A stretch of DNA of 64,000 nucleotides from the NCBI RefSeq assembly GCF_021155775.2, contig NC_060234.1:4927283-4991282 (forward strand), read 5' to 3'. Origin of the DNA: Neodiprion pinetum. Its lineage: Eukaryota; Arthropoda; Insecta; Hymenoptera; Diprionidae. Positions 49,531 to 61,545 of the stretch are shown one piece after another. The position numbers were made by a program, and so were the translations under genes. Every line of letters begins with the position of its first letter. Position 1 is the first letter of the stretch. The notes under the pieces were generated by a model. That model ran no database searches. It had not been told where the DNA came from and worked only from the letters and a program-made list of their open reading frames with translations.

Positions 49531-51955
49531 CAGTTTCGATTAGATAGGAAGACTCTCTTTCAGAATGTGTGGAATTTCTGGGTTTTTAAGAATTCAAAGG
49601 GCAACATTTTTTTCACACTACCTTTTCGTCGAGTTCTTTGGCCTGTTTTCTACCTCTGACACGTCAAACCGCCACCGTCGCTCCATTTTTCATTTCTTTC
49701 AAAGCGTCCGCAGCACCCACGTTTACTTACGTAAGGTGGAAACAGATCAATGATCTACTCGTATTATCCTTACTTCCGAGCTTCCATCACCGTTTCCAAA
49801 GGCGCGCATCAGCCATCGTCCCTTTCTTTCGTACCTAACCGAGCAGAATAGGGTAGCCTTGATGATGACCTCATGGTGTATTCGATTATCGGTCTATACC
49901 ATCGGGGAAACACGGGCAAAGAAAGAGTTTCCGTTTATACGTTCATCCGGAAGAAGAGAAAGAAGAAGTTCCTCTCGGCGGGTGTTCAGATGAAATCTTG
50001 AAACGGTTCGGCAGCGTAATCAATCCAACCTATCGAGAATGTCCGTTTTCGAAAGCCTCGTTTCTTCCTTCCGCCAAACGTCTGCAGTGCAGCAGGCCCT
50101 ATTTGTCTACTTTATCAGATCCACCGTATCCCTCTTATCGGTACAATGAATTCCGGTGGAGGATCGATGGATTCTCGGTAATGGCGCATTAGCTTCCTAA
50201 GTGCCCTGGAAATCACGGGTTCAATGCACGCTCCGGGAACTAGCGGCGTCAAGAGGTACCTCGCCAATTGTCGCGCATCACAGTAATGGATGGATGTTCG
50301 TACCTTGGCATGGTGTCGATCAGTTCTCATTATTCCCTCAACAGCTACTGCTCAGGAATATCCATCCGTCACTTGTAATTTCCGAAGACTTCGGATAAAA
50401 AATCTGCGACATGCTTTACCGTTCCGGCTTTTCGACGAGTCCATATTTTGCATTTTCATCCTCACCGTTGACCCGATATCGAGTCATTCGTCCGCAACCT
50501 GCGTCTGCAGTGGGAAAATCTATTGCTCTATTTGCGCAAACCTTTATCCTGACTCTATTCAGCGGTGTGCACTACGGATGTTCTAGTCGTCGACTCGAGG
50601 ATTCTGTAAGACGGAGGTTTCGCGCTGTATGAGGTAGATATATTGGATGTGCACACCCGTGTACCTGTGTCTGGTAGGTAGGTAGGTAGGTAGGTAGGTA
50701 GGTACAACAGATATGTGAAACGTAATGTGCGCAGAGCTCGACTTGTATCGAGGGACCGGTGAGTTTATGGACTGATATAGTGCGACGGAACGTGGACGGG
50801 GTAGAATTGAAAGCGGCTTTCACGAGGTAAATAGAAACTGCTCCGTTCCTCGCATGCCTCTATATGCCGAGGATGAAAGAAGATAGGCGTTGCCAGGTTT
50901 TGGCGAGACAGCAATGTCCAGGGTCATATCAGGGGTGCGAACATTCTTGTCTTGAGACCACAGTGGAGGAATTTCACTCCTATCAGTTGCGGTATTGAGT
51001 GGATGACCCCGTTTCCTCGACACATGTGTGTATTATTTATACATATATAACGTAAGCCGCGAGGAAGAGATAAAGTGAATGATTGATCCATCCACCGCGT
51101 GATGAATGGCGAATGCCAATCCGAGTTCCATGTATCGGTGAGTGACGTGTTCGAGAATTCAAATATTGTACCCTGAGATCCTTACGTTTCATCCACTTTC
51201 CACTTATATTGCAAGTCTCCAAAGACTTTTGCAGTGCTTCAAAAGCTTTCGGCGTTGACAATTGAACGTGTGTTTTGACGGTGGAACGGAATAAATGAAG
51301 AGATATGTTTCTCGACATCGATTGTGACGAAGTGGGAAAATCTTGGAAATTAAGGACATGAGACGAGAATTTAACTGTTGACATTTTGGACAGCGTGGGG
51401 GCCTTTCTTAGAACGAACATATTTTTACTTTTCATGACCTTTGGTTATGTAAGAAAGGTGTTGGTTTTGGTTGAAAATCACTTTTTCTAATTTCAACAAA
51501 TTCTCTACGTTTTCGAACCTCCGGTTTTCGAAAATAGAACGAAATAAATATGAAATAAGACTAGGTACAGAATCGGAATCGGAATTGGAAATACGAAACG
51601 AAACAAATATTGGGAGTTAGCGGATTGTGAGATACGTTATCACTGTCCTTTTCAAACTAAACACTGTTCTTTTCAGTATCATCTAAGCTCGGTTTTTCTA
51701 ATACTCTATTAAACGTTTTTTCACATTGCTCTTGACGCACAAGGGAAAAAACTTGAAATCGATAAAAGTTGAAAATTTATTTCTCAGTGTCTTTGCTCCG
51801 CACAAGTTGGATAAAAATCGGAAAGCCAATGGAGTTTCAGCTGTGGGGTGAAATCGGTACACAGGGCACAGCGGGTACCTCGCATATGTTATACACGCGT
51901 CTACGGATACCTGGGTGCCAACCACTCAGTCACTCCTTCTCTTTCTCTATCTCAG
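49531..51955. other. Non-coding DNA downstream of MNS1
   Basis: No supported gene. A (GGTA)n tetranucleotide repeat lies at 50671-50704. No AATAAA was found in the first 300 bp after the MNS1 stop. Confidence 0.4.
50671..50704. repeat. (GGTA)n microsatellite
   Basis: Eight consecutive GTAG units between TCTG and TACAAC. Confidence 0.9.
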
Positions 51956-52937
51956 CTCTTTTGCGGTAAAAAGAAAGATCGAAGAGAAGCTTTCGAAAGG
52001 CTTGGAAGGCTGCCGCCGCGGAGGGAGAACTGGTCTATTGTTGCCAGCTTTCCACCCAATTATAGCGGGTGGTAAAGGGGGTGGTATACCTTCGGTACCG
52101 ACACTCCTGGCGCTGGTGGTGCTGCTACTGCTCGGCCCATTACCCACGACAAAGTGGGAAACAGCCAGCTACCCGTGAGTCATGAATGCATTATACCGAA
52201 TAAGTGCCAACCGCTTGAGTTATTATTGGGCAAAAGGGAAAGGTTGACGCGAATGAATAATGGCTCGGATAATGGGGATTGATTTTTGGTCAGGCTTTAC
52301 CCTAACTCCTTTACGACCGTCAAAATCGATTTTCAAAATGAACGGAAAGTACGTCACATGGGTCGGAACTCCGATTGAACGAATGATCGAATGGTCAAAA
52401 AGGCCCAAATGTCTTACGAAAATTTTTGATAACTGAGCAGAACCGATTCAGTAATCGAACGATCAACTCTTCCCATAACTTCATATATTCTTCTCAGATA
52501 TAAATTTTCTTAATATTGTTACAAAGGGTGAAATCATCCGTTTTACCCCCCTTTCTAATGATCCAGTAGTCATCATGGATAAAAATAAGTTTAACCTTCG
52601 ATATGTCGTTAAGTGAATATTTTTTTTTCTTCACTCCGTGAACATTTTCTTCTTTGTTTAGCTTTGGAATTCAGTGTTGTTTGGGTTATATATTATTCGG
52701 CACATGGTTCACTTTCCTCCGGTACGACTGCACAGTGGTGGCAGCCAAGGGTGAGCCATTTGACTTCCCGGAAAGCAAATCTGGACACACTTCTATAGAA
52801 TTACCAAACACCGTTACTCCGCAGGGTTTGCTCAGAGTGTCGCATGGCACCGTGGAATTTTCAATTATTTCAACTCCCCTCTTGCTCCCGTTTCCCCTCC
52901 TATTCTATCCGCTCCTCTCTTGTTCTACATTCGATAG
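51956..52937 (+). CDS. Candidate 3' part of a membrane protein gene (three exons)
   Basis: Three segments with good splice ends are compatible in phase: 51956-52174 (acceptor CTTCTCTTTCTCTATCTCAG, donor GTGAGT), 52662-52750 (acceptor TTTTCTTCTTTGTTTAG, donor GTGAGC) and 52825-52937 (acceptor TTACTCCGCAG, stop TAG). Introns would be 487 and 74 bp. The first segment contains a hydrophobic stretch VPTLLALVVLLLLGPLP and the second contains GYILFGTWFTFL, consistent with membrane helices. No ATG exists in frame in the first segment, so an upstream exon would be needed. No family is recognised. The GC-rich CTG-type repeats in the first segment could mimic a hydrophobic helix by chance. Confidence 0.3.
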
Positions 52938-55854
52938 CACTAGTCCGCGCGAGTACAATGTCACGGGACATTTTCCACGCGTCCCTCTTTGAATTTTAAT
53001 ACCGCCATTTCCGACTAAATTACTTTCATTTTGTACACAAGTTAGCGGATCGCTACTCAGCTCCGCCCCCACCCCTTACCCATCTCGCTTTATTCTATGG
53101 CACTTTGCCTGCTCCCTGCCAAATTGGATGGATTTTACAGGATCCGACAAGAAAAAAAAAAGCAAGAAGAAGAATACAATACAATACAAACATTTGACTA
53201 TGATATTCGAAACAGTTTTTATTGTTCAAAAAATGATGGTCATACGTATTCATTTCCTGACTTTTTAATGGTAAATGGGTCTCAAATATCCATAGGAACT
53301 CTTTCAAAATGAGCTCTAACATTATAAATTTTTATTGAAATCTTTTCTTCAAAACCGAGGACTCTTCTTTGTTGCACAAACATCACAAGAACGAAAGATA
53401 ATCTTCGACGTGAGAACGACATCTCACTCGCTGTTTCACCCAACTTACACGCAACGGGTTAATCTTATACTGTATGGTAATTAAATTGCTGCCTTAATCG
53501 AGTTGTACATTTTTTGTTGTTGTCGGTGTTGTTTCTATTACAAAATACGTGACCGCCACGCTCTTGTTTCTGTTTGTATCAATTTACCTTTGAACTTGCC
53601 CGTGCTCCGTAAAATCTGTGCGTTGTTCGCAAGCTACTAATTCGATTTTCCAGGGTACGGTAATATTCCCCTGTGTAAAGTCCGTGCTGCACGAGCTGGT
53701 TGCATAAATATGCAGATTGTGGGTCCTGCGCTGCGCGTCCGTCCCTCCCTCGCTGTATTGCGTATTCTATTCCGAGGATGTCTTTTATTTTATTTTATTT
53801 TTTTTATTTTTATTTTTTTTTTTTTGTTACTTTTTTATTTTTTTTATTCATGTCCTTTGTACCGTCCCTCTATATACCTGTCTGTAAAACATGGAGCAGT
53901 CCGTTGAGACGACGTTTGTTTATAGTACTAAGCCGGTGAGAGGGAGGACTATGTTTTATACTTTGTGCAGTTTTGTTGACAGTGCCAAGTATTTTAGCAT
54001 GATTCATAACCCGGAAGAATTCAGGACGGTGGTAACAGCTCCCCATGGTATGGATATGTATGCACATACCCCCGTACGTACGTACATACATACATTCATA
54101 CATACATATGGTACATACCTATGTAGATACCTTATACAGCCGATTCGCGAATGGGGTATGTGCTCTGCTCCTCATCGTGGCTCTCTGCCAGGGACTCCAC
54201 AGAGTCGTTTACTTTGTCCGAAGGAGAGAAACAGAGAGAGAGAGAGATGGAAATGAGAAAACTAAAACGTGGGAATACAAGGAAAGCCCCAAATTGATAA
54301 TGAAACAACAATGAATAGAGATTTTATGCCGTTGCAATTATCATCCGGAGAAATGCACTCCAACCTACAAATTTCTCATCCTCCATTCGGGGTGGATTTA
54401 CCTAGGTAGTCTCTAGGTAGGTGCATACATAAGGTACCGGAAATTATAACTTTACGTTCAGGGGGAAGTAGCCGGTATTATTTGCATACGAAAGCGAAGC
54501 AAACAATCCGCTGTGTAATTAGAGTTCTCATTGTAGTAGAACTCGTCTGGCTGACTGGCTGGCTGGCTCGCTGGCGTAACATCGTTATTATCATTGTCAT
54601 TATTATTATTAGTATTGCTATTACTGTCGTTATGATCGTTATCAGTTTGTTTCTACCCAATTTCTACTACCGTACAAAAAACATCTCCATCCTTGGTCCG
54701 AATTTTTGAGGAAATGTAACGCAAAAGTTGCAGTAATGATTCAATTTTTGGAGGCTCCAGAGAGTATCGTTGTACCAAAGTTTCGATTTTTTGTATTTTT
54801 ATTTTTATATAAAAATTCTTTTTTGATGGTGCAACCAAGAGCTAAATATTTTTTTAGTCGCGTGTATACTTGACGAAAAGATTTGTTCGAGTCATTTCAA
54901 GTCGTTCATTCAATTCGGCAATAATCACTTGAAATTTGTTGAAGTATGTGATTGTAAAATCCATCGATGAAGTCTGCTGAATGAATTATCCTCGTCTTAT
55001 TTATAAATAGTCGATAAAAATGATTTAAAATCAGTTGGAAAAGCCTTGTGAATGTTGGTCGTGAGAAATGTTGGTAGAACCTTTAATTCCTGAAGTCGCG
55101 TGATATCCGTGAGAAGCGTTTGCAGTATTTGGTTCAATAAATGGCGAAGGAAGGAGAAAGGAGCAAGAGGGCGACTCTGTCCCGCGGTTGTAATTTCCTG
55201 GTGCAGCCGTGTTATAATTATTATCCGAGTTGGAAATTCACTGGTCTGGATTTTTAGCGGGGTAATTAGCGTCGCGTGGATCACGCGAGGTCCAACTGTT
55301 ACGTGCATCATACCTGTCCGCCTCCTTCGTGTAAAGTCACAAACAGGGCACCCAAGTTGACGTCAGGAAGTACATCGAGGCGACGAATAAAGAGAAGTAC
55401 AAGGTTATCGCGAGTTGTTCGCGACTCGCATGAGGTCTCTCTTCGGGCTGCACGAGGACTCAAACGTAGAGAAAAGCTGTTGATTCTCCACCTCCGTCGC
55501 TCGCTTTTCTCCTCTACGTTCATTTGATTAACGGATCCAGAGGGACATCAAAGTCCCCGCTGTACATAAAACCGGTGACTGATGCAACCCGTGGGACGTA
55601 CGCTCGAGCACACGGATGAATCTTGCCCTCTACGAATACCTTCAAAACCTCGAGCTCAGTCTCCGATATACGTGCGGATTATACGGTTTTGGATATGAGG
55701 CTGGTTCGAAGCTCATTGGAATTAGAATACATTTTGGATTATGTGTAAATCGTTCTTGCACCGAGTTGGAACACCCTGTCAAACTCTAGGACTAGTCGAG
55801 GTCAAAGGTATCTAAGCGTGAAACACCGTTCCTTGGTTCTTGGATGTGTACCCA
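52938..55854. other. Non-coding DNA with simple repeats
   Basis: T-rich pentamer-like runs (53781-53845), a (CATA)n/(GTAC)n tract (54068-54110) and an ATT-rich tract (54585-54645) are present. Frames at 53891-54256 (plus) and 55311-54997 and 55523-55308 (minus) are plausible in length but lack domains or paired splice sites. Confidence 0.4.
54068..54110. repeat. (CATA)n/(GTAC)n tetranucleotide repeat
   Basis: GTACGTACGTACATACATAC passes into CATACATACATATGG with one interrupted unit. Confidence 0.85.
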
Positions 55855-56412
55855 CTAGGGTGGTCCTTGAAGAGGTGATTTTTGAATTTAGACTGGCTCG
55901 CTCCCCAAATCGGCTGCGCACAATTCAAAAATAATTTCTTCATTTTTTCAGATTTTTATCTCAATTCTAACTCGTGTCCCAAAGAGGGTGGATTTCCATA
56001 TTTAACCCTTCCAAGGCTATATCAAATCTATCGAACGGATTTAGATGAAATTTGGTATAGGGAGATTTTTGGGTCACTGCTTACGAATCTGAACCAAAAC
56101 TTTAAAAATTAAAATTGGCGGATCCAATATGGTTGACCAAAGCTCCAGAGGTTACTTGATGTTGCCATATTGGACTCGCCACGTTGAATTATAAAATTTT
56201 GAACTCAGATCCGTAATCAGCGACCCAAAAAAGCCCCCGACACCAAATTTCATTTACATCCTTTCGGTAGATTTTATGTGACCTTGAAAGGGTTGAATGG
56301 AATCCACCCTCTTTGGGACACGGATTAAAGTTGAGATAAAAAATGTTGTGGAGCCAATTTGGAGGGCAAGCAACTCGAAAATCAAAAATGTCCTATTCAA
56401 GGACCACCTTAG
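55855..56412. mobile_element. Fold-back element, family D
   Basis: The element has long inverted arms of about 260 bp. The left end reads CTAGGGTGGTCCTTGAA and the right end reverse complemented reads CTAAGGTGGTCCTTGAA. Inside, both arms share GTGTCCCAAAGAGGGTGGA, ATGAAATTTGGT, TTTTGGGTC and TCCAATATGG in the same order. TA at each end fits a TA target duplication. It has no coding capacity and is the best-preserved mobile element in the window. Confidence 0.8.
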
Positions 56413-56997
56413 TACCCGCGTTATGATAGTACGACAACTGTAATGATCGAACGAGAGGAAACAAATGGGGTTCGAACCCCTGAGATTTAATTACCAATCT
56501 GGGTTATGGTATCACCGAGTACAACGTACCTGGTTACTCAATCAGCGCGGAGAGCGAGGCGTAGAGCCCCGATCTACCCTGTATAAATTTCGCTTGGTCA
56601 GACATTAACGGTAGCAGAATGAGGCCGCGTGTAACCTCAATCAGATACGGGCTGGTGCCTACGTCTCGTTAACTTTGTGAGCTCCGATCACCATGCTGCT
56701 GTGTATGTATAGCGCCGCTCCTGCAGGCGGGCTCGTTTCATCCCCCTGGAAGTTCCTGCAGGGTCGATGGGTTTATCGGGGATCAACCAACACGGGACAG
56801 GACAGGAGTGACACTCGCACTTCCTTCGGTCCCGACGACGAGTCCGGCGGAACGTCGAGACCCGATTGAGCCGTCTCTGATTGAGGGGACCAGTTCTGGA
56901 CTAAACCCGACGAATGAATAACGATGATTTGCATCGCTATACGAAACAACGATTATTTTGATTCCATATGGTAGAGTGTCTTGTTTTTTTTCTATAG
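56413..56997. other. Spacer or intron upstream of the next candidate exon
   Basis: GGTTCGAACCCC at 56470-56481 resembles a tRNA B box, but no matching A box, acceptor stem or anticodon arm is found on either strand. No gene is called. Confidence 0.45.
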
Positions 56998-57161
56998 CCG
57001 TGATGCTCTTCGATGCTCAAAAGTTAGGAAAGGAGGTAAAAGCGTTTAAGAAATATCCAGCGGTGTTATTCGCGCAGATGATAATGAACACGAGTGAAAC
57101 AATATCTCTACTTTTTAATAGAAATGAATTTGAACAAGTCTTAGCAACAGAAGCTGCATGA
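56998..57161 (+). CDS. Candidate 3'-terminal exon, unknown product
   Basis: A near-ideal acceptor (TCTTGTTTTTTTTCTATAG) is followed by two bases completing a codon, 53 sense codons and TGA at 57159-57161. The predicted end includes FDAQKLGKEVKAFKKYPAVL and NTSETISLLFNRNEFEQVL, with no family recognised. ATTAAA at 57190-57195, 29 bp past the stop, fits a poly(A) signal. No upstream exon was found in the 0.6 kb before the fold-back element, so the 5' part would have to lie beyond it. Confidence 0.33.
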
Positions 57162-60100
57162 TATTAACGACGTGAGAAAAGTTTTTACAATTAAAAGCTT
57201 CACCACGGTGTTCAGTGGTTCTGAAAGTCCTTGAGGTACTGGAAACGTCCTTGAATATTTCTTGACCTTAAAAAGTCCTGGAAATATCCTTGAACTTTTC
57301 TTGCGCCCTGGAAACATTATATTTTCAAGGTTTGCTTCGAATGATATATTTATTTGTGTTCACTGAGTAAATGTTTTTAAAAATTGGACTCTTCTTTCGA
57401 ATCGCGTTTTCCATCGCGCCGATTACGTACGGTGACCTCTGCTCTCTGCGTTCATTTATTTTTAATTTTCCCGAATGTCCTCGAATAACCTGAAAATTTT
57501 CTTGAAATGTCCTTGAATTTATTACGGATTTTTTACTGGATACCATTTTCCCATTTATCCGTACAATCAGACCTGACCGACTTGTCGACTAGTTGTAATT
57601 ATATTCTGACGAAAAATGGTCGTTTCATGACTTTCACTCAATGATCATGAATTACTTGGCATACTCGCAACACGCGTTATGTAGCCGAGAGAACCGAACG
57701 GGTGGCGGCAAAGCAAGAGAAACAGTGAAGATAAATCTGGCCCGTTTAAGGCTAATCTTTCGCTTCTCTCTTCACCCTCCCCATTTAGCCCATTGCAGCG
57801 CTGAACCGGTTGAACGAAGACAAATCAGGTGGTTAACTACACACGCCCGTGGCTACCGTCCTCGGTAGACGCGTATTTTTTTTTCCTTCGTTTTTGCATC
57901 CTACCTTTTTCCTTTCCGCGTTTAAACACTATCTTCGGTCGAACGGCATTCCGACGCTCGAGTCGGATTGTAGGTATACCAAGCCATGCATACTGCATGC
58001 GGTAATTACGACCAGTATACGGAGGTTTCCGCATAGAGTGTAAGAATAGAGTGGTCGCAATGAATGAAACATCTTCATTTCCGGCACCGCCTGCAACCCT
58101 CGGAATCTTTTTTTATCCCAGCACCGAAATGTTGGAAATATAATAAGCCAATGAGAGCGAGACTAACTATAAAAATAGACTTAAGACATAGACTGACAAG
58201 GAAGGTATCCCAGGTCGACCTTTCCGATTTCATTTCTTTTGTAATATGTTATAATAGACTAAAAAATAAGCGACACGTATTTTTTTTCATCCGCCATTAA
58301 ACACTTTAAGGGGATGAAAACGACCCCTAAAAATTGGCATCTAACGGGGTGATTTCTTGATGTATTTGAATGGAACTAACGCTGAACTGTTTTACTAATG
58401 GATGGAAACATTTTAGCTTTCTGTTTCATTTGAATCCATGAAGCGCATCAACTTTACGCAGAAACATTACGTTCAGCTATGTGTATGCAAAAGTTTCGCG
58501 AAAGGAAGTGAAATTATTACACGTCTGCGCATGAGTTGGCGTGTATTTCTACGCCTCACCCCTCGCCATGACGATTTGAACTCCGAAGTTCAGCTTGGGC
58601 TGATAGCGCGGGGCACCTGCCTAACTGCCCGGTCAGACCAAGGTCCGGGGTCCAGAGTCATAACGCGTAATGCTTTCGGCGGCATTGTCTCTCTGCGCGT
58701 GGAACTCAACGGTGTGTGCAGGGTGACAATAGTTGCCACGGACTCATGCTTAACTCGGATTATGGCCAGAACGGGCTTCCTAATAGCCAGATTCCGAGCG
58801 AGACTTCGGCGAAGTTATTGCTAGGTGGTGCAGGCACCCACATTCAGCTTACAGATTCACATTCCGGCTTCTCGACCAAAGTCGTCCAGATACGATGATG
58901 ATTCTCCGTCAAGTGTTGTTCTACTCAGACGTCGAGGATGGACTAAAAACAATCGGAATCCTGTATCGATGAGAAACTAACTATATCCATGGATTTGCTA
59001 AACAGTTACTGCAGAGTTATAAAATTGATTCATACCACTCGACGCTTCATGAAACGTAGACCTGATTTCAACCGTGACATACATTACCATTTACGATTAA
59101 TTTTCACTTTTCTCGAAGTCCCATAAACAAATTGCTCAATGGGAATTGATCTAACATTTTTTTTTCAAGCTGTAGCACTGATTCATACCGTCCCATAATT
59201 TCAATTTTGAAATATCTACCAAAGTTGCATGTTTGTTTACGAATTTTTGCCAACGATTGACTAACTAACGGTCTTTGGAAACATCGATTTGGTCTAGATG
59301 GGGGGCTGGCGTAACGTACATGACATTCGTTACCATTCAGGAATAATTTCCACTGTCATTAAAGTTCTAACGACAAAACCAACTTTCTTCCATCACAGAT
59401 CTGATCGTCTCAAAGGTTCCCAGCCCTCCATGACCTTGGTCAATGCTGCTTTTTTTGATTCCCCGTAACAACATGCCCCCCCCCATAAAGTGGGTACAAG
59501 GCTCGGAAATAGTTGCAAGGTTGATGGCCCGAATTGATCGTAAGCCTAAGACGCGTTCGGAATCTCTTTGTGAGCGATATCTCGGCCCTTCGAAGGATTT
59601 CGTACCTGGATTCCGGGTGCGGGATACGGGAAGGAGGTCATCCTATATTCTGGGAAGCTGGGCGTCATCTCCGTAGTTGATTACTCCAGAGCGAAATCGA
59701 CGGGCAACGGGGCGACATTAAGCTGGACGGTCTCGCGATTCGCCTTGAAATGCAAATACCATAGGGAGATATCTCTCGGCCAGCGTGGTGTCTATAGGTT
59801 TGCGCATCGACCGTCCAACCCGTGCATGAATAATGCATCTATACTATACGGCTGCCCTCGCATGTGGGGATTGACCGGGACTTGGACTGACTCGTGGTAT
59901 CGATGCAGAATACCGGGGCCGCTGGTGCTTTCGAGAGAGACGTGACTCGACGTGCGAAGGTAATGAAAACTGACGTCCGGGAAGCTGTTCGTTCTGGACA
60001 AAGTCTAGTGGGCGTAAAAAGCCAGCTTTCGGAGTGGCATGTATTTTGAAAGACGGGCTTTGTGCCTAGACTCTTCGCCCGAACCTGCATCTCCAGACAT

Positions 60101-61093
60101 TTTTAATCTTTGTCTATTGGGAAAAGATATCGAAAACTTGTAAGGTTGTGTCGACAGAATTATCCGCGGAAATTCGTTCGGTAATGATAGAATGACGAGA
60201 TAGTTGTGATAATGCTTTGCAAAAAGTAAGCGAATACACCCGAAGGGGCAAAAAATGTATCCTTCGTTACGGAACACAATGGCGCATGCAATGCATTGAA
60301 TTTTTATTTATTTATTTTTTTTTTTCAAGCTTGCACAATTCTGCACACAGGCGCGGATTCCGAGAGAAAAATACTCGTTAACAAGGTGAAAATGGAAGAA
60401 GAAGAACCGAAATAACAAGAGAGGGATAGAAAGAGATTAAAAGAAAAACAAAATACAACAACGAAAATTTCACATCAACTACAACTTTCAACACGTTTCA
60501 TACTCTCTGGTTGTATTTTTCGGTTGAATGAATCGTGCCTAGTTTATACATTATATATAGCCGACAAGAACTTATCGATGATTACTTCGTCGATGTTGCA
60601 TAAGCAGCAGCCAACTACCTGTAAGCATCTGGCCAAACTTGCGTGTTTGAAAACTTATACCTATATACGGGTTTTCGCTCCCGCCACTGAGGCAAATTGA
60701 CTGTGAAATTTTCATCGGCGCAAGCACCGCTAGGTAATTATGGACAGATATACTAGCGCTTTCCTCAGATTTTAGCTTTTCCAAGTCACAAGAGATTCTC
60801 AGGACACAGTGCGGCAAATACATTTAAGAAAGAAAAAAAATGAAATAATAAACAAACGAAATGGAATGGAACATTGGTAACGAAATTCGATAATGAAACC
60901 AACTTTTGCTATCAGGATACTTATCACAAGGACGTTATGACACTTCGACTTATTAAACGTCTTTGCAGAAAGTTAGGTACGATCATTAATTGAAGTCCGC
61001 TTCGGGCACAAAGATTACGACGTTAAAATAACGCGTCGCAATCTGTAATAACGACATATAATATAGTATATACAAGTCTCAATGAGGACTGCT
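57162..61093. other. Non-coding or unresolved DNA
   Basis: No supported gene. A frame at 58722-58898 follows a CAG acceptor-like site and reads well (SDYGQNGLPNSQIPSETS), but an overlapping frame is equally open and no partner exon is seen. 59470-59960 is GC-balanced with open frames on both strands. Confidence 0.3.
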
Positions 61094-61545
61094 GGAAGAA
61101 CTCTCAGGATGTCATGATCTTCGTTTCAGCGTGATGAAAACCGGCTCATCAATCAAACCATCGAACAATACGGATGGCTACCCTACAAACTTACATTCGT
61201 ATATGTTGGAAGAATCTTAAAAATGTTATAACCTTCGTTTCAGCATCATGAAAAGTGACCAACCAGTCCAACTGTGGAACATTACTGATGGCTACTCTAC
61301 ACACTTACATTTTTATAATTTGAAATAACCATAAAAATGTTATGTTTTTCGTTTCGGCATGACGAAAAGCGACTAACCAATCGAACTGTGGAACATTGTC
61401 GATGGCTACTCTACGCACTTATATTCGCATATGTTGGAAGAACCTTAAAAATGTTATTATTTTTGTTTCAGAGTGACGAACAGCGACTAACCGATCGGAC
61501 ACTACCGATGGCCACCCTACTCAGTTCCATTTGTATAAATCGCAC
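61094..61545 (+). repeat. Minisatellite, 114-bp unit, about 3.9 copies
   Basis: The marker CGTTTCAG or a variant recurs at 61122, 61236, 61350 and 61464, exactly 114 bp apart each time. Each unit also carries a TGACGAAAAGCGACTAACC-like block, GATGGCTACTCTAC, and CTTAAAAATGTTAT. The last copy is shortened. The period is a multiple of three, so a plus-strand frame (61337-61624) runs through two copies and shows the repeat at protein level. Confidence 0.9.

Noticed and set aside
56440..56560. A tRNA-like B box, GGTTCGAACCCC.
   Set aside because: No A box at the right distance, no acceptor stem and no anticodon arm on either strand.
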